Positions 7,081 to 15,640 of a stretch of 64,000 nt of DNA are shown piece after piece. The position numbers and the translations under genes are program-made. The notes beneath the pieces were generated by a model. That model was not told the origin of the DNA. It saw only the letters and a program-made list of their open reading frames with translations, and ran no database searches. Location of the stretch: assembly GCF_016055185.1 (NCBI RefSeq), contig NZ_JAECVR010000021.1:1-64000 (forward strand). The letters are read 5' to 3'. Within the stretch, counting starts at the first letter, position 1. Every line of letters begins with the position of its first letter. The stretch is from Paenactinomyces guangxiensis. Its GTDB lineage: Bacteria > Bacillota > Bacilli > Thermoactinomycetales > Thermoactinomycetaceae.

Positions 7081-8544
7081 TCACCTTTTTCCTCCTAGTT
7101 TGGGCAAAAAGTTGCCAATTTGATACAAATACTTCACTGAAAAAAGTCGGGTCGCAAAAATAGTCGTTATCATCACCACAAGGGCTAACGCATAGTAAAT
7201 CCATGGATTTTCAATTTGATTCGCTTGAACCCACGTGATTCCCATTAGCAAAGAGAGATAGACCGCGAGGTAGATTGTGACGGATCTGAACCGGAAATTC
7301 ACCGGATACACTTTCTGGTTTTGTATATAAACCCAAATAATAACAATCAAATAGGCGATGAGCGTCATACTGACGGCACCCCAGATATGAAAGACGGGAA
7401 CCAAAACCAGATTTCCGATCAAATAGACGCAAGCAGCGATCAAAAAGCCGCGGGAAATCAATTTGGTTTCCTTTTTAATTAATAGTCCCACCCCGAACAC
7501 TGTATGCAGTACATTGAACAGCGTGCCGAGAGAAAGGGTCCAAACGTAGAGATATCCCTCCGAAAGGTCCGGTCTTCCAATAATCAGCTGATAAATCGGG
7601 TCCATGACAAAGGTGAGACACATAATAGCGATGGTTCCGACGATGAGCAGTGCTCTCCCTACCAGGCTGAACACCTCGGGGGCATCTTCCCGCTCTTTGA
7701 TAGACATGGAAAACGGGCGCCATGCCAGCTGAAAAGGGGCTGTGATTAAGACAATAAAACTGGCGATACGCGTAACTGCTTCATAGATGTCGGCAGAGTG
7801 AGGAGAATTCAGGTAATACAGGATCTGCCTTCCGGCAGAGGTCATCACCCAGAATGAAATCAACGTAGGAAGGAGAGGTGCTCCATACTTAATAAGGTGA
7901 GACAAATGGGATCGGGAAAACTGCAAAACAAACTCTTTGCGAAAAATCCAGACCAGAATAAGCGCTACACCGACTTGGCCGATCAACTGACCATAAAAGA
8001 TTCCCATGACCCCTGCGTGCTTAAAGACAAGAAAGTAAACGCTGAGTAAATTAGACCCGATCACATAGGCCATACTAAATATATTAAACAGCCAAACTCT
8101 TCGACTGTAGCGTGCGTAACCCAGGATATGCTGAATGACGATGGCTCCAAGTGTAGCCAGAAAAGCAACTGGCAACAATAAAGTATACTCTTCTTTTCCC
8201 TTGTAGATCAGTTCGGCTAACGGCGCCCCCCCGACCAGGACGAGAATGGTAAAAATTACACACATTCCTGCACTAAATATTACAGCATTTGTAAAATAAA
8301 TTCCACGCTCTTTTTTATCTTTTGCATCATAAAAATAAAAAGCCATTGCCGCATCTGTTCCCAGTATGCAGAGGTACGTCAAAATAAGGGTAATGGTATT
8401 GGTTAAACCCCATTCAGCCAGTTGGCCGTCACCTTTCAAATAACGTGTGTAAATGGGAACAAGCAATAAAGCGGCCAGCTTGTTCCCCATCATCGCAACA
8501 GCAAAAGCGGCAGAATCTGAAAACAATCTCTTAAGATGGTTCAT
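7081..8544 (-). CDS. Wzx-type polysaccharide flippase
   Basis: This 487-residue membrane protein of the MOP superfamily (polysaccharide biosynthesis/MATE-like fold) has 12-14 predicted hydrophobic segments. It starts with LKRLFSDSAAFAVAMMGNKLAALLLVPIYTRYL, typical of Wzx proteins. It would turn undecaprenyl-pyrophosphate repeat units across the membrane for the polymerase encoded next. A ribosome site AGAAGGTG stands 8 bases before ATG 8544, and the gene follows the acetyltransferase gene after 28 bases. Substrate is unknown. Confidence 0.9.
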   Translation of the reverse strand: MNHLKRLFSDSAAFAVAMMGNKLAALLLVPIYTRYLKGDGQLAEWGLTNTITLILTYLCILGTDAAMAFYFYDAKDKKERGIYFTNAVIFSAGMCVIFTILVLVGGAPLAELIYKGKEEYTLLLPVAFLATLGAIVIQHILGYARYSRRVWLFNIFSMAYVIGSNLLSVYFLVFKHAGVMGIFYGQLIGQVGVALILVWIFRKEFVLQFSRSHLSHLIKYGAPLLPTLISFWVMTSAGRQILYYLNSPHSADIYEAVTRIASFIVLITAPFQLAWRPFSMSIKEREDAPEVFSLVGRALLIVGTIAIMCLTFVMDPIYQLIIGRPDLSEGYLYVWTLSLGTLFNVLHTVFGVGLLIKKETKLISRGFLIAACVYLIGNLVLVPVFHIWGAVSMTLIAYLIVIIWVYIQNQKVYPVNFRFRSVTIYLAVYLSLLMGITWVQANQIENPWIYYALALVVMITTIFATRLFSVKYLYQIGNFLPKLGGKR

Positions 8545-8572
8545 CTTTTATACACCTTCTAAAAATTAGGTG

Positions 8573-9319
8573 TTACTCTTGATTTTCCAACTTTTCACGA
8601 TCCGGGACATCTCTGAGCGGACGGGCAGGCACACCGACATACAGCTTTGCCGGCTCTGTATCTTTATTAACCAGGGCACCCGCTGCAATAAAACTCTCTT
8701 CAGCCACCGTTACACCCGGAAGCAGGATGGACGCTCCCCCCACACGTGCCCCCTTTTTCACTAAGGGACCACGCACAAATTTAAACCGTTCCCTGGTACG
8801 TCCCATAAAGTTGTCATTGGTCGTTGTCACAGTTGGAGCAATAAATACGCGCTCCTCAAGAGTGGTATATGCTGTGATATAGGCATTGGTCTGGATTTTA
8901 GTGAATGAGCCGATTTCCACCTGATTTTCCACTGCTACTCCCCGGCCGATCACCACGCGGTCTCCGATGGTACATTTTTCGCGTACCGAGGCCTGATCAC
9001 CAATCATCACTTCTTTGCCAAAAGTACTCCCGCGATACAAGACTGTATTGGCCCCCAAAGTTGTCCCGTTCCCAATTTTCAGGGGCGGCAGATCGGCATC
9101 CACTTTGACGGTAGATGATTTGGCCGGTTTTGGCCAGCGTCCGACCACACAATTATCAGAGATCGTTACACCGGACCCGATGACCGTTCCGGCATGAATC
9201 GTTACGTTATTCCCAATCGTTACATTGTCTCCCAGGACTGCACCTTCCTCAATCACTGAGAAATACCCGATGGAGACATTGTTTCCCAGCTGAGCAGATG
9301 CATGGACAAAGTTTTTCAT
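8573..9319 (-). CDS. Hexapeptide-repeat N-acetyltransferase, WbpD/WlbB-like
   Basis: A 248-residue left-handed beta-helix protein: the I/V/L-G-x4 hexapeptide pattern runs from about residue 10 to 200 (IGNNVTIHAGTVIGSGV, IGDRVVIGRGVAVENQVEIG), ending with VGVPARPLRD. It is the acetyltransferase type that uses acetyl-CoA on the 3-amino group of UDP-2-acetamido-3-amino-2,3-dideoxyglucuronate. ATG 9319 is preferred to an upstream GTG at 9355 because it aligns with the helix start and comes 13 bases after the dehydrogenase stop, with AAGGCGG ahead. Placement with the other three pathway genes supports the role. A different acyl acceptor cannot be excluded. Confidence 0.8.
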   Translation of the reverse strand: MKNFVHASAQLGNNVSIGYFSVIEEGAVLGDNVTIGNNVTIHAGTVIGSGVTISDNCVVGRWPKPAKSSTVKVDADLPPLKIGNGTTLGANTVLYRGSTFGKEVMIGDQASVREKCTIGDRVVIGRGVAVENQVEIGSFTKIQTNAYITAYTTLEERVFIAPTVTTTNDNFMGRTRERFKFVRGPLVKKGARVGGASILLPGVTVAEESFIAAGALVNKDTEPAKLYVGVPARPLRDVPDREKLENQE

Positions 9320-9332
9320 GAACAAAACCGCC

Positions 9333-10646
9333 TTATAATTTTTCGTAATCTGCACGGATTTCTTTTACTTCTTTTAAGGCATTCCGCGTATCGAAGATGA
9401 CTTTCGATTTATCGGCAATCCATTGATAGTCAAACGCAGAGTGATCCGTTGCGATCAGGACGATATCCGCAGACTCGAGAACTTCCTCCGTCAGTTCCAC
9501 GGTTTCATATTCTTTGTTCCCGGCCCGGAAAGTGGCGACATGAGGATCAACCGTTACAAAATCAGCTTTGTATTTCTCGAGCAGTTCAACAATTTCCAGA
9601 ACCGGGGATTCGCGCATGTCGTCAATATCTTTCTTGTATGCCACACCGAGAACGGCTACTTTTGCCCCATTTAACGCTTTGCCGTAACGGTTGAGAATTT
9701 TCATCATCCGATCCACGACAAATGCGGGCATCTCGTTGTTAATCTCTCCAGCCACTTCAATCAGCCGGGTATGATAATTGTACTCACGCGCTTTCCAGGT
9801 CAAGTAGAACGGGTCAATCGGAATGCAGTGTCCACCCAGACCGGGGCCCGGATAGAAAGCCATAAAGCCATAGGGTTTAGTTTTGGCCGCATCGATCACT
9901 TCCCAGACATCGATCCCCATCTTGTTGCAGAGAATAGCCATTTCATTGGCGAGGCCGATGTTAATATTGCGGAAAGTGTTTTCCAGAATTTTTTCCATCT
10001 CTGCAACTTTTGGGCTGGAAACTTCATGCACTTCGCCTTCAAGCACACCCCGATACAATGCCGCCGCCACTCTAGTGCATTCAGGGGTTACTCCGCCCAC
10101 AACTTTGGGGGTATTTTTGGTGTTAAATACTTTATTGCCCGGGTCAACCCGTTCCGGGGAGTAAGCCAAATGAAAGTCCTGCCCCACTTTCAGCCCGGTC
10201 TTTTCTAAAATCGGCTGCAGCACTTCTTCTGTCGTTCCCGGGTAGGTGGTGCTCTCCAGTACGACAAGTACGCCGGGGTGCAGGTATTTGGCAATTTCTT
10301 TGCCGGACGATTCCACATAAGAAGTATCCGGCTGCTGATATTTATCCAGAGGAGTCGGGACACAGATGGCTACCGCATCCACTTTGGAAATAAGCGAATA
10401 ATCGGTGGTCGCCTGCAATTGCCCTTTTTGTACAATCTCTTTCAGCTCTTCATCCACCACGTCGCCGATATAGTTAATCCCTTTGTTGACCATGTCGACC
10501 CGGTGTGCCAGGATATCGAAGCCGACAACTTTATAGCCTGCTTTTGCTTTTTCCACAGCCAGCGGGAGTCCGACGTAACCCAGACCAACAACCCCGATGA
10601 CTGCAGATTTATCTTCAATTTTTTGAAGTAACGTTTTTGTGGTCAC
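9333..10646 (-). CDS. UDP-N-acetyl-D-glucosamine 6-dehydrogenase, WbpA-like
   Basis: A 437-residue nucleotide-sugar dehydrogenase that oxidises C6 of UDP-HexNAc to the uronic acid with two NAD+. It has the N-terminal Rossmann motif GVVGLGYVGLPLA, the central EKILENTFRNINIGLANE helix, the catalytic cysteine in GPGLGGHCIPIDP, and the C-terminal VAVLGVAYKKDIDDMRESP domain. The C-terminal pattern and length match the WbpA/VipA subgroup acting on UDP-GlcNAc rather than the UDP-glucose subgroup. The start is GTG with AAAGGA 9 bases before it, 13 bases after the aminotransferase gene. First step of the diacetamido-uronate route encoded in this operon. Confidence 0.88.
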   Translation of the reverse strand: MTTKTLLQKIEDKSAVIGVVGLGYVGLPLAVEKAKAGYKVVGFDILAHRVDMVNKGINYIGDVVDEELKEIVQKGQLQATTDYSLISKVDAVAICVPTPLDKYQQPDTSYVESSGKEIAKYLHPGVLVVLESTTYPGTTEEVLQPILEKTGLKVGQDFHLAYSPERVDPGNKVFNTKNTPKVVGGVTPECTRVAAALYRGVLEGEVHEVSSPKVAEMEKILENTFRNINIGLANEMAILCNKMGIDVWEVIDAAKTKPYGFMAFYPGPGLGGHCIPIDPFYLTWKAREYNYHTRLIEVAGEINNEMPAFVVDRMMKILNRYGKALNGAKVAVLGVAYKKDIDDMRESPVLEIVELLEKYKADFVTVDPHVATFRAGNKEYETVELTEEVLESADIVLIATDHSAFDYQWIADKSKVIFDTRNALKEVKEIRADYEKL

Positions 10647-10659
10647 GTTGATTCATCCT

Positions 10660-11772
10660 TTAAGCTTTATTTGCATAATAGTTTTTTATGGTTTCCGTAA
10701 TCATGCGGACTTTAACATCCTCTAACTCTGCAAACAGCGGCAGGGCAAAGGTGCGCTTTGACATAAATTCGGAGTTTGGCAGGCTGCCCTCTCCATATTC
10801 CAAATGTTTGTAAACCTCCTGCTGATGCAGAGGAACAGGATAATAAACTCCGGTGGCGATTCCTTTTTCCTTCAGATGTTTCATCAATTCCTCACGGTCA
10901 TCCGTTTGAATGATATAGAGGTGGTAAATGTGTTTGCGGTCCTCAGCGGCGAATGGCGTTACTACAGGTGCCTCTTTCAACCATTCGTTATAGAGGGCTG
11001 CTTTTTCGCGGCGCCCCTGGTTCCACTCGTCCAGATAACGTAATTTAACTCGTAAAATAGCGGCCTGAAGCTCATCCAAACGGCTGTTATATCCGATCAT
11101 GCTGTGGTAATATTTCGGATTGCTTCCATGGACACGAAGAATCCGTATTTTCTTTGCCAATTCTTCATCATTGGTAACAACCATTCCGCCATCTCCATAA
11201 CCCCCCAGGTTTTTCGTCGGGAAGAAGGAGAACGTAGCCGCATGGCCCAGGGAACCAACCTTACGGCCTTTATACTCTGAACCCAGAGCCTGGGCCGCAT
11301 CTTCGAGGACAAACAAGTTATGCTCATTCGCAATTGCCATGATTTCATCCATATTGGCAGGCTGGCCGAAAATATGGACCGGAATGATTGCTTTTGTTTT
11401 AGAGTTTATCTTTTCTTTGATTTGGTCTACATCGATATTATAGGTTTTCGGGTCAATATCTACAAATACGGGAATCGCCCCCAATTGGGACACAACTTCT
11501 GCCGTTGCAAAAAAAGTAAAAGGAGTGGTGATCACTTCATCCCCGGCGCCGATTCCGGCTGCATCCAAAGCGAGCAGGAGGGCGTCTGTTCCGTTGGCTA
11601 CTCCAATCGCATATTTAACCCCGCAGTACGCGGCAATTTCTTCCTCTAAAGCTTTCACTTCAGGGCCAAGAATATATTTGCCGCCGTCTAATACGTTATC
11701 AACGGCCTTGCGAACTTCTTCACGTATGGTTTTATATTGCGCTTGCAGGTCAATCAAAGGAATTTGGCTCAT
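10660..11772 (-). CDS. PLP-dependent sugar aminotransferase, WbpE-like (DegT/DnrJ/EryC1/StrS)
   Basis: A 370-residue aminotransferase. It has the ANGTDALLLAL phosphate-binding region near residues 60-70, VLEDAAQALGSEYKG, and the PLP lysine in SFFPTKNLGGYGDGG. Such enzymes transfer an amino group from glutamate to a keto-sugar nucleotide. With the neighbouring dehydrogenase pair and acetyltransferase it would act at C3 of the 3-keto-uronate, as WbpE does. The frame is open to 11823, but ATG 11772 (MSQIPLIDL) matches the family start and has AAGGAG 11 bases upstream. The start of the upstream gene overlap would vanish with this choice. Confidence 0.88.
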   Translation of the reverse strand: MSQIPLIDLQAQYKTIREEVRKAVDNVLDGGKYILGPEVKALEEEIAAYCGVKYAIGVANGTDALLLALDAAGIGAGDEVITTPFTFFATAEVVSQLGAIPVFVDIDPKTYNIDVDQIKEKINSKTKAIIPVHIFGQPANMDEIMAIANEHNLFVLEDAAQALGSEYKGRKVGSLGHAATFSFFPTKNLGGYGDGGMVVTNDEELAKKIRILRVHGSNPKYYHSMIGYNSRLDELQAAILRVKLRYLDEWNQGRREKAALYNEWLKEAPVVTPFAAEDRKHIYHLYIIQTDDREELMKHLKEKGIATGVYYPVPLHQQEVYKHLEYGEGSLPNSEFMSKRTFALPLFAELEDVKVRMITETIKNYYANKA

Positions 11773-11800
11773 AGTGATTGATGCTCCTTTTATGGTTTTT

Positions 11801-12829
11801 TTACTTTTTCCGCTCCAAATCATCCATGCGTACCGCTTTTCCAGTCTCTGCCGATTGCTGGCAGGCGACGACCAGGCTTAACGCTTTACGCCCTTCTTTA
11901 CCGGAAACAACAGGAGTCCGGTCTTCTTTAATCGCATCGGTCAAATCTTGAATAATGCATTGATGGCCGGGAACTCCAAACGGGTCATTCTCAATCCGCC
12001 GGATCACTGCTTCTGCTTCTTCGTCGTTTATGTTTTCAAATTTCCAGTGTTTAATCCAATTGGCTGTCGGTCCGCCGACAATCGCCGTTCCTTTTTCACC
12101 AAAAATGCTGAGGGACTCTTCCAGATTTTTGGGATAGATGGTAACAGCTGCTTCTAATACACCAAGTGCCCCGCTTTTAAATTTGATGACCGAGACGGAA
12201 GTATCTTCAGCCTCGATCTTGCGGAGCCGGGTTGCCTGATAAGAGAAAACTTCCTCAACGTCGCCCATCATCCACAGGAGAAGGTCCATGTTGTGGATGG
12301 CCTGGTTCATTAACACCCCGCCGTCCATTTCTCTGGTGCCGCGCCAGGGGGCCTGATCATAATAGGCCTGGTTTCGATTCCAACGGACCGTCGCATTGGC
12401 GTGTCCGATTTTTCCAAATGCCCCCTGATTTAGTTGACGGCGCAGTTCCATAATTGCCGGCCGGAAACGGTTGGGATGAACAACCGCCATTTTTACACCA
12501 TTTCTCTCACATGCTTCAATCATGCGGTCGGCATCTTCCAGAGTAAGCGCCATTGGTTTTTCTACAATGACATGCTTTTTCGCTTCAGCTGCCTGAATGG
12601 TCAGCTTCGGGTGCAATCCGCTCGGAGTGCAAATACAGACTACATCAATATCTGTTTGCAACAAATCCGCGAAATCGGTGTATCCTTCAATCCCATCCTT
12701 TGCAAATTCAGCGAGCCGCTCTGCATTGGTATCGCAGACAGCCACGAGCTTAGCCCCTTCCACCGCCTCAATCGCGGCTACATGCTTTTTGGCGATATGC
12801 CCGCAGCCAACAATTCCATAGCGTATCAA
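11801..12829 (-). CDS. Gfo/Idh/MocA oxidoreductase, WbpB-like
   Basis: A 342-residue NAD-dependent oxidoreductase with YGIVGCGHIAKKH at the N-terminus, CTPSGLHP, VEKPMAL containing the EKP motif, and GGVLMNQAIHNMDLLLWMMG with the catalytic His. In the wbp pathway the matching enzyme oxidises C3 of UDP-GlcNAcA before transamination. The start codon is TTG at 12829 with GAGGGAG 4 bases upstream. It is the first gene of a five- or six-gene operon running to the terminator near 5600, and a motif shared with the micro-ORF promoter lies about 170 bases upstream. Confidence 0.88.
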   Translation of the reverse strand: MIRYGIVGCGHIAKKHVAAIEAVEGAKLVAVCDTNAERLAEFAKDGIEGYTDFADLLQTDIDVVCICTPSGLHPKLTIQAAEAKKHVIVEKPMALTLEDADRMIEACERNGVKMAVVHPNRFRPAIMELRRQLNQGAFGKIGHANATVRWNRNQAYYDQAPWRGTREMDGGVLMNQAIHNMDLLLWMMGDVEEVFSYQATRLRKIEAEDTSVSVIKFKSGALGVLEAAVTIYPKNLEESLSIFGEKGTAIVGGPTANWIKHWKFENINDEEAEAVIRRIENDPFGVPGHQCIIQDLTDAIKEDRTPVVSGKEGRKALSLVVACQQSAETGKAVRMDDLERKK

Positions 12830-12961
12830 TAATCTCCCTCTTTTCTGTGAAAGTGTCGACGAGCCGGAAAAGTTTTGTCCGACAAGTGCCGATGACTAAC
12901 CCAGTTTAAAATCACTTTTGCGTATATCGTTTAACAAAAACTTGATTTACATGTTTTTAAT

Positions 12962-13011
12962 TTGTTACAGGAACATTACAAACCTACTTAACACTGTAAC
13001 ATAGTTGAAAT
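12962..13011 (-). promoter_or_regulatory. Regulatory region of the polysaccharide operon
   Basis: Read toward the operon, ATTTCAACTATGTT (12998-13011 on the plus scale) is followed by GTTACAG, then 23 bases and CTGTAAC, an inverted pair. The 14-mer is identical to that at 1063-1076 and the TTACAG/CTGTAA pair recurs before the sugar transferase gene. The whole gap 12830-13038 contains no gene and no clear terminator, so promoter function is likely; exact -35 and -10 boxes are not convincing. Confidence 0.45.
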
Positions 13012-13038
13012 CTTTTGGGTATCCCCGTCCAAAAAAAA

Positions 13039-14241
13039 TCACAAACTTTTCCGTTTTAGCACCCGATCATATAAGACCCGCGTATTTTGGGCATTCTGTT
13101 GCCACGTGAGTTGTTTGGAAACGGAAAGTGCTTTTTCGCCCATCGTCTTCAGAAGCTCCGTCTGCTCAACCAGGATTTTGCCCAGACAGCGAGATAACTG
13201 CTCAGGTTTGCCCGGCTGTACCAGGAATCCTGTCTCCCCATCCCGTAATATCTCGGAAATCCCGCCAACATCAGTGGCCACCATCGCTTTGCCACAACCC
13301 ATCGTTTCCAGGAGAATGGAGGGCAAACCTTCACTGAGGCTTGATAAAACAACTGCATCGGCACTATTAATCCAGGCAGGAATCTCCTCGTACGGACGCC
13401 TGCCCATAAAAGTAACCCTCTGAAGCAGCCCCAACTGAGCGGCCTGGTTATGAAGCGAAGAGCGCAGAGGGCCGTCTCCGACTAAATAAAGGTGAACATC
13501 TTCAGCTTGAGCTGCAACTGCAGCAAAAGCGGATAATAAATCATGGACGGCTTTGACGGGCAAGAGGTTCCCAACGAACAGCAGTTTTTTTCCGGTCAAT
13601 GGGATTCCCAGCTGTTCCTGTGCTTTCTTTTGTTCAACCGGATAAAAGCGGGCGGGATCAAAGCCGTTATATACCGTCTGTACCTCGATCCCGGGGGTCA
13701 TCGAAACAGCTTCCGTTAACAGCCGCTCACTGACAGTAATGATCTGATCGTTTTCCCGCAGCGCTTCGACGGTTTTTTGCCGCACGGAACTGTTTTTACG
13801 GGGATAAAGCATGATGTCTGAACCATGAATCGTGCTGATCACAGGCACTCCAAAATCATTTTTTAACCTGGCTCCGGCATACCCGTCAGGATAGATTGTA
13901 TGGCAATGGATGAGGTCAAACGGAAAATCACGGCGGATTTCGGCAATCACTCGCTTTATCGATCTCCAGTACAGGTGACCGTAAGCAGAAAAAAACATTC
14001 CTCTGGGAAACATCAACGTTGGAACGTAATGGACCGTAATGCCGTCTAAAACAGTTTGCCGCGGAAGGTGACGGTAACCTTTCCACTTTGGATAAAGGGG
14101 AAAGAATGGGATTGGTGAAACAACCTGAATCCGGACTCCTGCTTCTTTTAGAGCTTTCATTTGATTGTGAACAAAAATTCCCGACATAGAATTAACCGGA
14201 TTGGGGTACATATGAGAAATAACCAGTACATGCAGACTCAT
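13039..14241 (-). CDS. GT4-type glycosyltransferase
   Basis: A 400-residue GT-B glycosyltransferase. The N-terminal part has LVISHMYPNPVNSMSGIFVHNQ and LIHCHTIYPDGYAG; the donor-binding part has LLFVGNLLPVKAVHDLL, LYLVGDGPLR, VTFMGRRPYEEIPAWI and the E-x7-E motif in SLSEGLPSILLETMGCG. It is closer to the family of exopolysaccharide glycosyltransferases acting on lipid-linked sugars than to starch-type enzymes. ATG 14241 has AAGGCAGGG before it. It is the first polysaccharide gene on the minus strand; a 209-base gap to the next gene with its own regulatory motif suggests partly separate control. Confidence 0.87.
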   Translation of the reverse strand: MSLHVLVISHMYPNPVNSMSGIFVHNQMKALKEAGVRIQVVSPIPFFPLYPKWKGYRHLPRQTVLDGITVHYVPTLMFPRGMFFSAYGHLYWRSIKRVIAEIRRDFPFDLIHCHTIYPDGYAGARLKNDFGVPVISTIHGSDIMLYPRKNSSVRQKTVEALRENDQIITVSERLLTEAVSMTPGIEVQTVYNGFDPARFYPVEQKKAQEQLGIPLTGKKLLFVGNLLPVKAVHDLLSAFAAVAAQAEDVHLYLVGDGPLRSSLHNQAAQLGLLQRVTFMGRRPYEEIPAWINSADAVVLSSLSEGLPSILLETMGCGKAMVATDVGGISEILRDGETGFLVQPGKPEQLSRCLGKILVEQTELLKTMGEKALSVSKQLTWQQNAQNTRVLYDRVLKRKSL

Positions 14242-14418
14242 TCACAACCCTGCCTTTTCCTTAGTATCTCAGCTCTGCTAATCCCCCGGGAAATATGTAT
14301 ATTTTGCCCCGCAAAATCACCATTCAACCCATTTTTCGGTTTCCTGGCAGCATTGGATAACCCGGATGCAATTTGGCGATAATAGGGTTACAAAACCACT
14401 CTCAGGAGCGGATCGCTA

Positions 14419-14544
14419 ATGAAAAAGCAAAGGGTTATCAATGACTCCCTGAGTTGTGCATTCGGATTGTTAAATGCAATGATTATGAGCCTTCCTTTAT
14501 GGGGGTTAATATATTTTTTTCTGCGCTTCTTTTTTGGATTGTAA
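14419..14544 (+). CDS. Micro-protein with one membrane segment (41 aa), paralogue of the one at 1133
   Basis: The 41-codon frame starts at ATG 14419, with AGGAG 12 bases upstream and a GATAAT box further up. The product begins with polar MKKQRVINDSLSC and then has a hydrophobic segment from about residue 17 with LNAMIMSLPLWGLIYFFLRF. This aligns without gaps to the product of the frame at 1133. The region between -10 box and ribosome site also shares ATAATAnnnTTACA. The gene is divergent from the glycosyltransferase gene at 14241. No known family recognised; translation is supported by the paralogue, function unknown. Confidence 0.6.
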   Translation: MKKQRVINDSLSCAFGLLNAMIMSLPLWGLIYFFLRFFFGL

Positions 14545-14775
14545 CGGTAAAACACTCATCATAAACATCCCTGATTTAAACAATTTCGTGAACAAAGAAA
14601 AGAAGGTCCGCTTGTGGACCTTCTGAATCGGTAGACAAAGGATTAGAAGTGGGATAAGGGCCGTTTCCCCTTGCCTGGTCCCCAATCGTGCCGGATGGAA
14701 AACGGCTCTTTTTCATTTATCCTTAAGCTGAATAGGCCGCCACTGCAACCTTCTCCCTTTTTGTATGGCCATTAC
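14545..14775. other. Intergenic stretch with two terminator hairpins
   Basis: On the minus strand AGAAGGTCC (14601-14609) and GGACCTTCT (14616-14624) form a nine-pair stem followed by TTTCTTTG; it should end fabZ transcription. On the plus strand GGGCCGTTT (14658-14666) and AAACGGCTC (14699-14707) with a following T run could end the micro-ORF transcript. No further coding sequence is supported here. Confidence 0.6.
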
Positions 14776-15201
14776 TCAGGAAAGTGCGAACATTAATTCC
14801 CCTTCCACCACCACTTGATCGCCAACTTTGGCAGTCGCTTTTCCTTTTCCGAAGTTTGCCCTTAACCGGACCATTTCCACTTCCAGGGTTAACACATCTC
14901 CAGGTTTCACTTGCTCACGGATACGCACTTTGTCAATTCCGGTAAAGAAAGCCAGTTTTCCTCTGTTTTCCTCCATCCCCAAAACTGCGACAGCTCCGAC
15001 CTGGGCCAATGCTTCAATAATCAAAACTCCCGGCATCACCGGATATTCGGGAAAATGCCCTTGAAAAAACGGTTCATTGATGGTCACATTTTTAATGCCA
15101 ACCGCCCTTTTTGCCGGTTCAAATTCCACAATTTTATCAACTAAGAGAAATGGATAACGATGAGGGATAATCTCCTGAATTTGTTTCATATCCAGTTCCA
15201 T
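14776..15201 (-). CDS. fabZ: 3-hydroxyacyl-[ACP] dehydratase
   Basis: A 141-residue hot-dog protein that dehydrates 3-hydroxyacyl-ACP in fatty acid elongation. It has [11 protein letters not shown] near residues 12-22 and [20 protein letters not shown] with the catalytic His and, in the second half, Glu. The frame runs upstream to 15243 but ATG 15201 has AAGGAG 7 bases before it and matches family length. In Bacillus subtilis fabZ (ywpB) also lies near spoIIID, so the position fits ancestral order. A TATAAT-like box lies at 15233-15238 on this strand. Confidence 0.95.
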   Translation of the reverse strand: MELDMKQIQEIIPHRYPFLLVDKIVEFEPAKRAVGIKNVTINEPFFQGHFPEYPVMPGVLIIEALAQVGAVAVLGMEENRGKLAFFTGIDKVRIREQVKPGDVLTLEVEMVRLRANFGKGKATAKVGDQVVVEGELMFALS

Positions 15202-15331
15202 GCCCAATCTCCTTCCAAGAAAACTTGAACCCATTATAACCAATGGTTCCTCAAATTGCTATGTACCGTTCAGTATGAAAGCCTTTGCTTTTTCTTACAA
15301 TAGTAGTACTCCCTGCGGGGTTTAGATAAAG

Positions 15332-15362
15332 GAGCGCCGGCCGGGGTGCTGGCGCTCTTTTT
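15332..15362 (+). terminator. Terminator-like hairpin
   Basis: GAGCGCC (15332-15338) and GGCGCTC (15351-15357) enclose a GC-rich loop and are followed by five T residues. No plus-strand gene ends here, so it may belong to the adjacent repeat R1 or to a lost gene. Confidence 0.55.
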
Positions 15363-15555
15363 ATGACTTGCGAACAGGAATACTCCCTATTTTAATGGGG
15401 TAGATGAAAGTGTGCTTTGCTCGGGATCCCCTTGTGGGATGCTTAGAGCAAACTTTTTCCAGAAAGAAGGAAAAAGGAATATTTGTCGAATCCAATGATA
15501 CGCATATGTGCTGTACATTGAAAATGAATCGTATGGGGTTGTGGGGAGGAAGGAA
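15358..15555. repeat. Dispersed repeat R1, copy a (one hairpin unit)
   Basis: About 200 bases closely match 23936-24168. Shared blocks in order: TTTTTATGACTTGC, TACTCCCTATTTTAATGGGG, TAGATGAAAGTG, CTTGTGGGATGC, AAAAAGGAATATTT, TCCAATGAT, CATATGTGCTGTA, ATTGAAAA and GGAGGAAGGAA. Copy a has a single ATCCCCTTGTGGGAT hairpin unit (15425-15439) where copy b has three. No open frame is conserved between the copies. It fills the gap between fabZ and the malic enzyme gene. Confidence 0.85.
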
Positions 15556-15640
15556 CAGTCACCACATAAAGCGATTCCTGTCACGTGCAACCATTAAACA
15601 TGTACCGTAGGGACTAAGGGAAATTACGCTCGTGGAGAGT

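Noticed and set aside
12841..12905. Further copy of repeat R2 before the operon at 12829
   Set aside because: Only TTTTCTGTGAAAGTGT matches the R2 start; the rest differs, so chance or a very decayed relic cannot be told apart.
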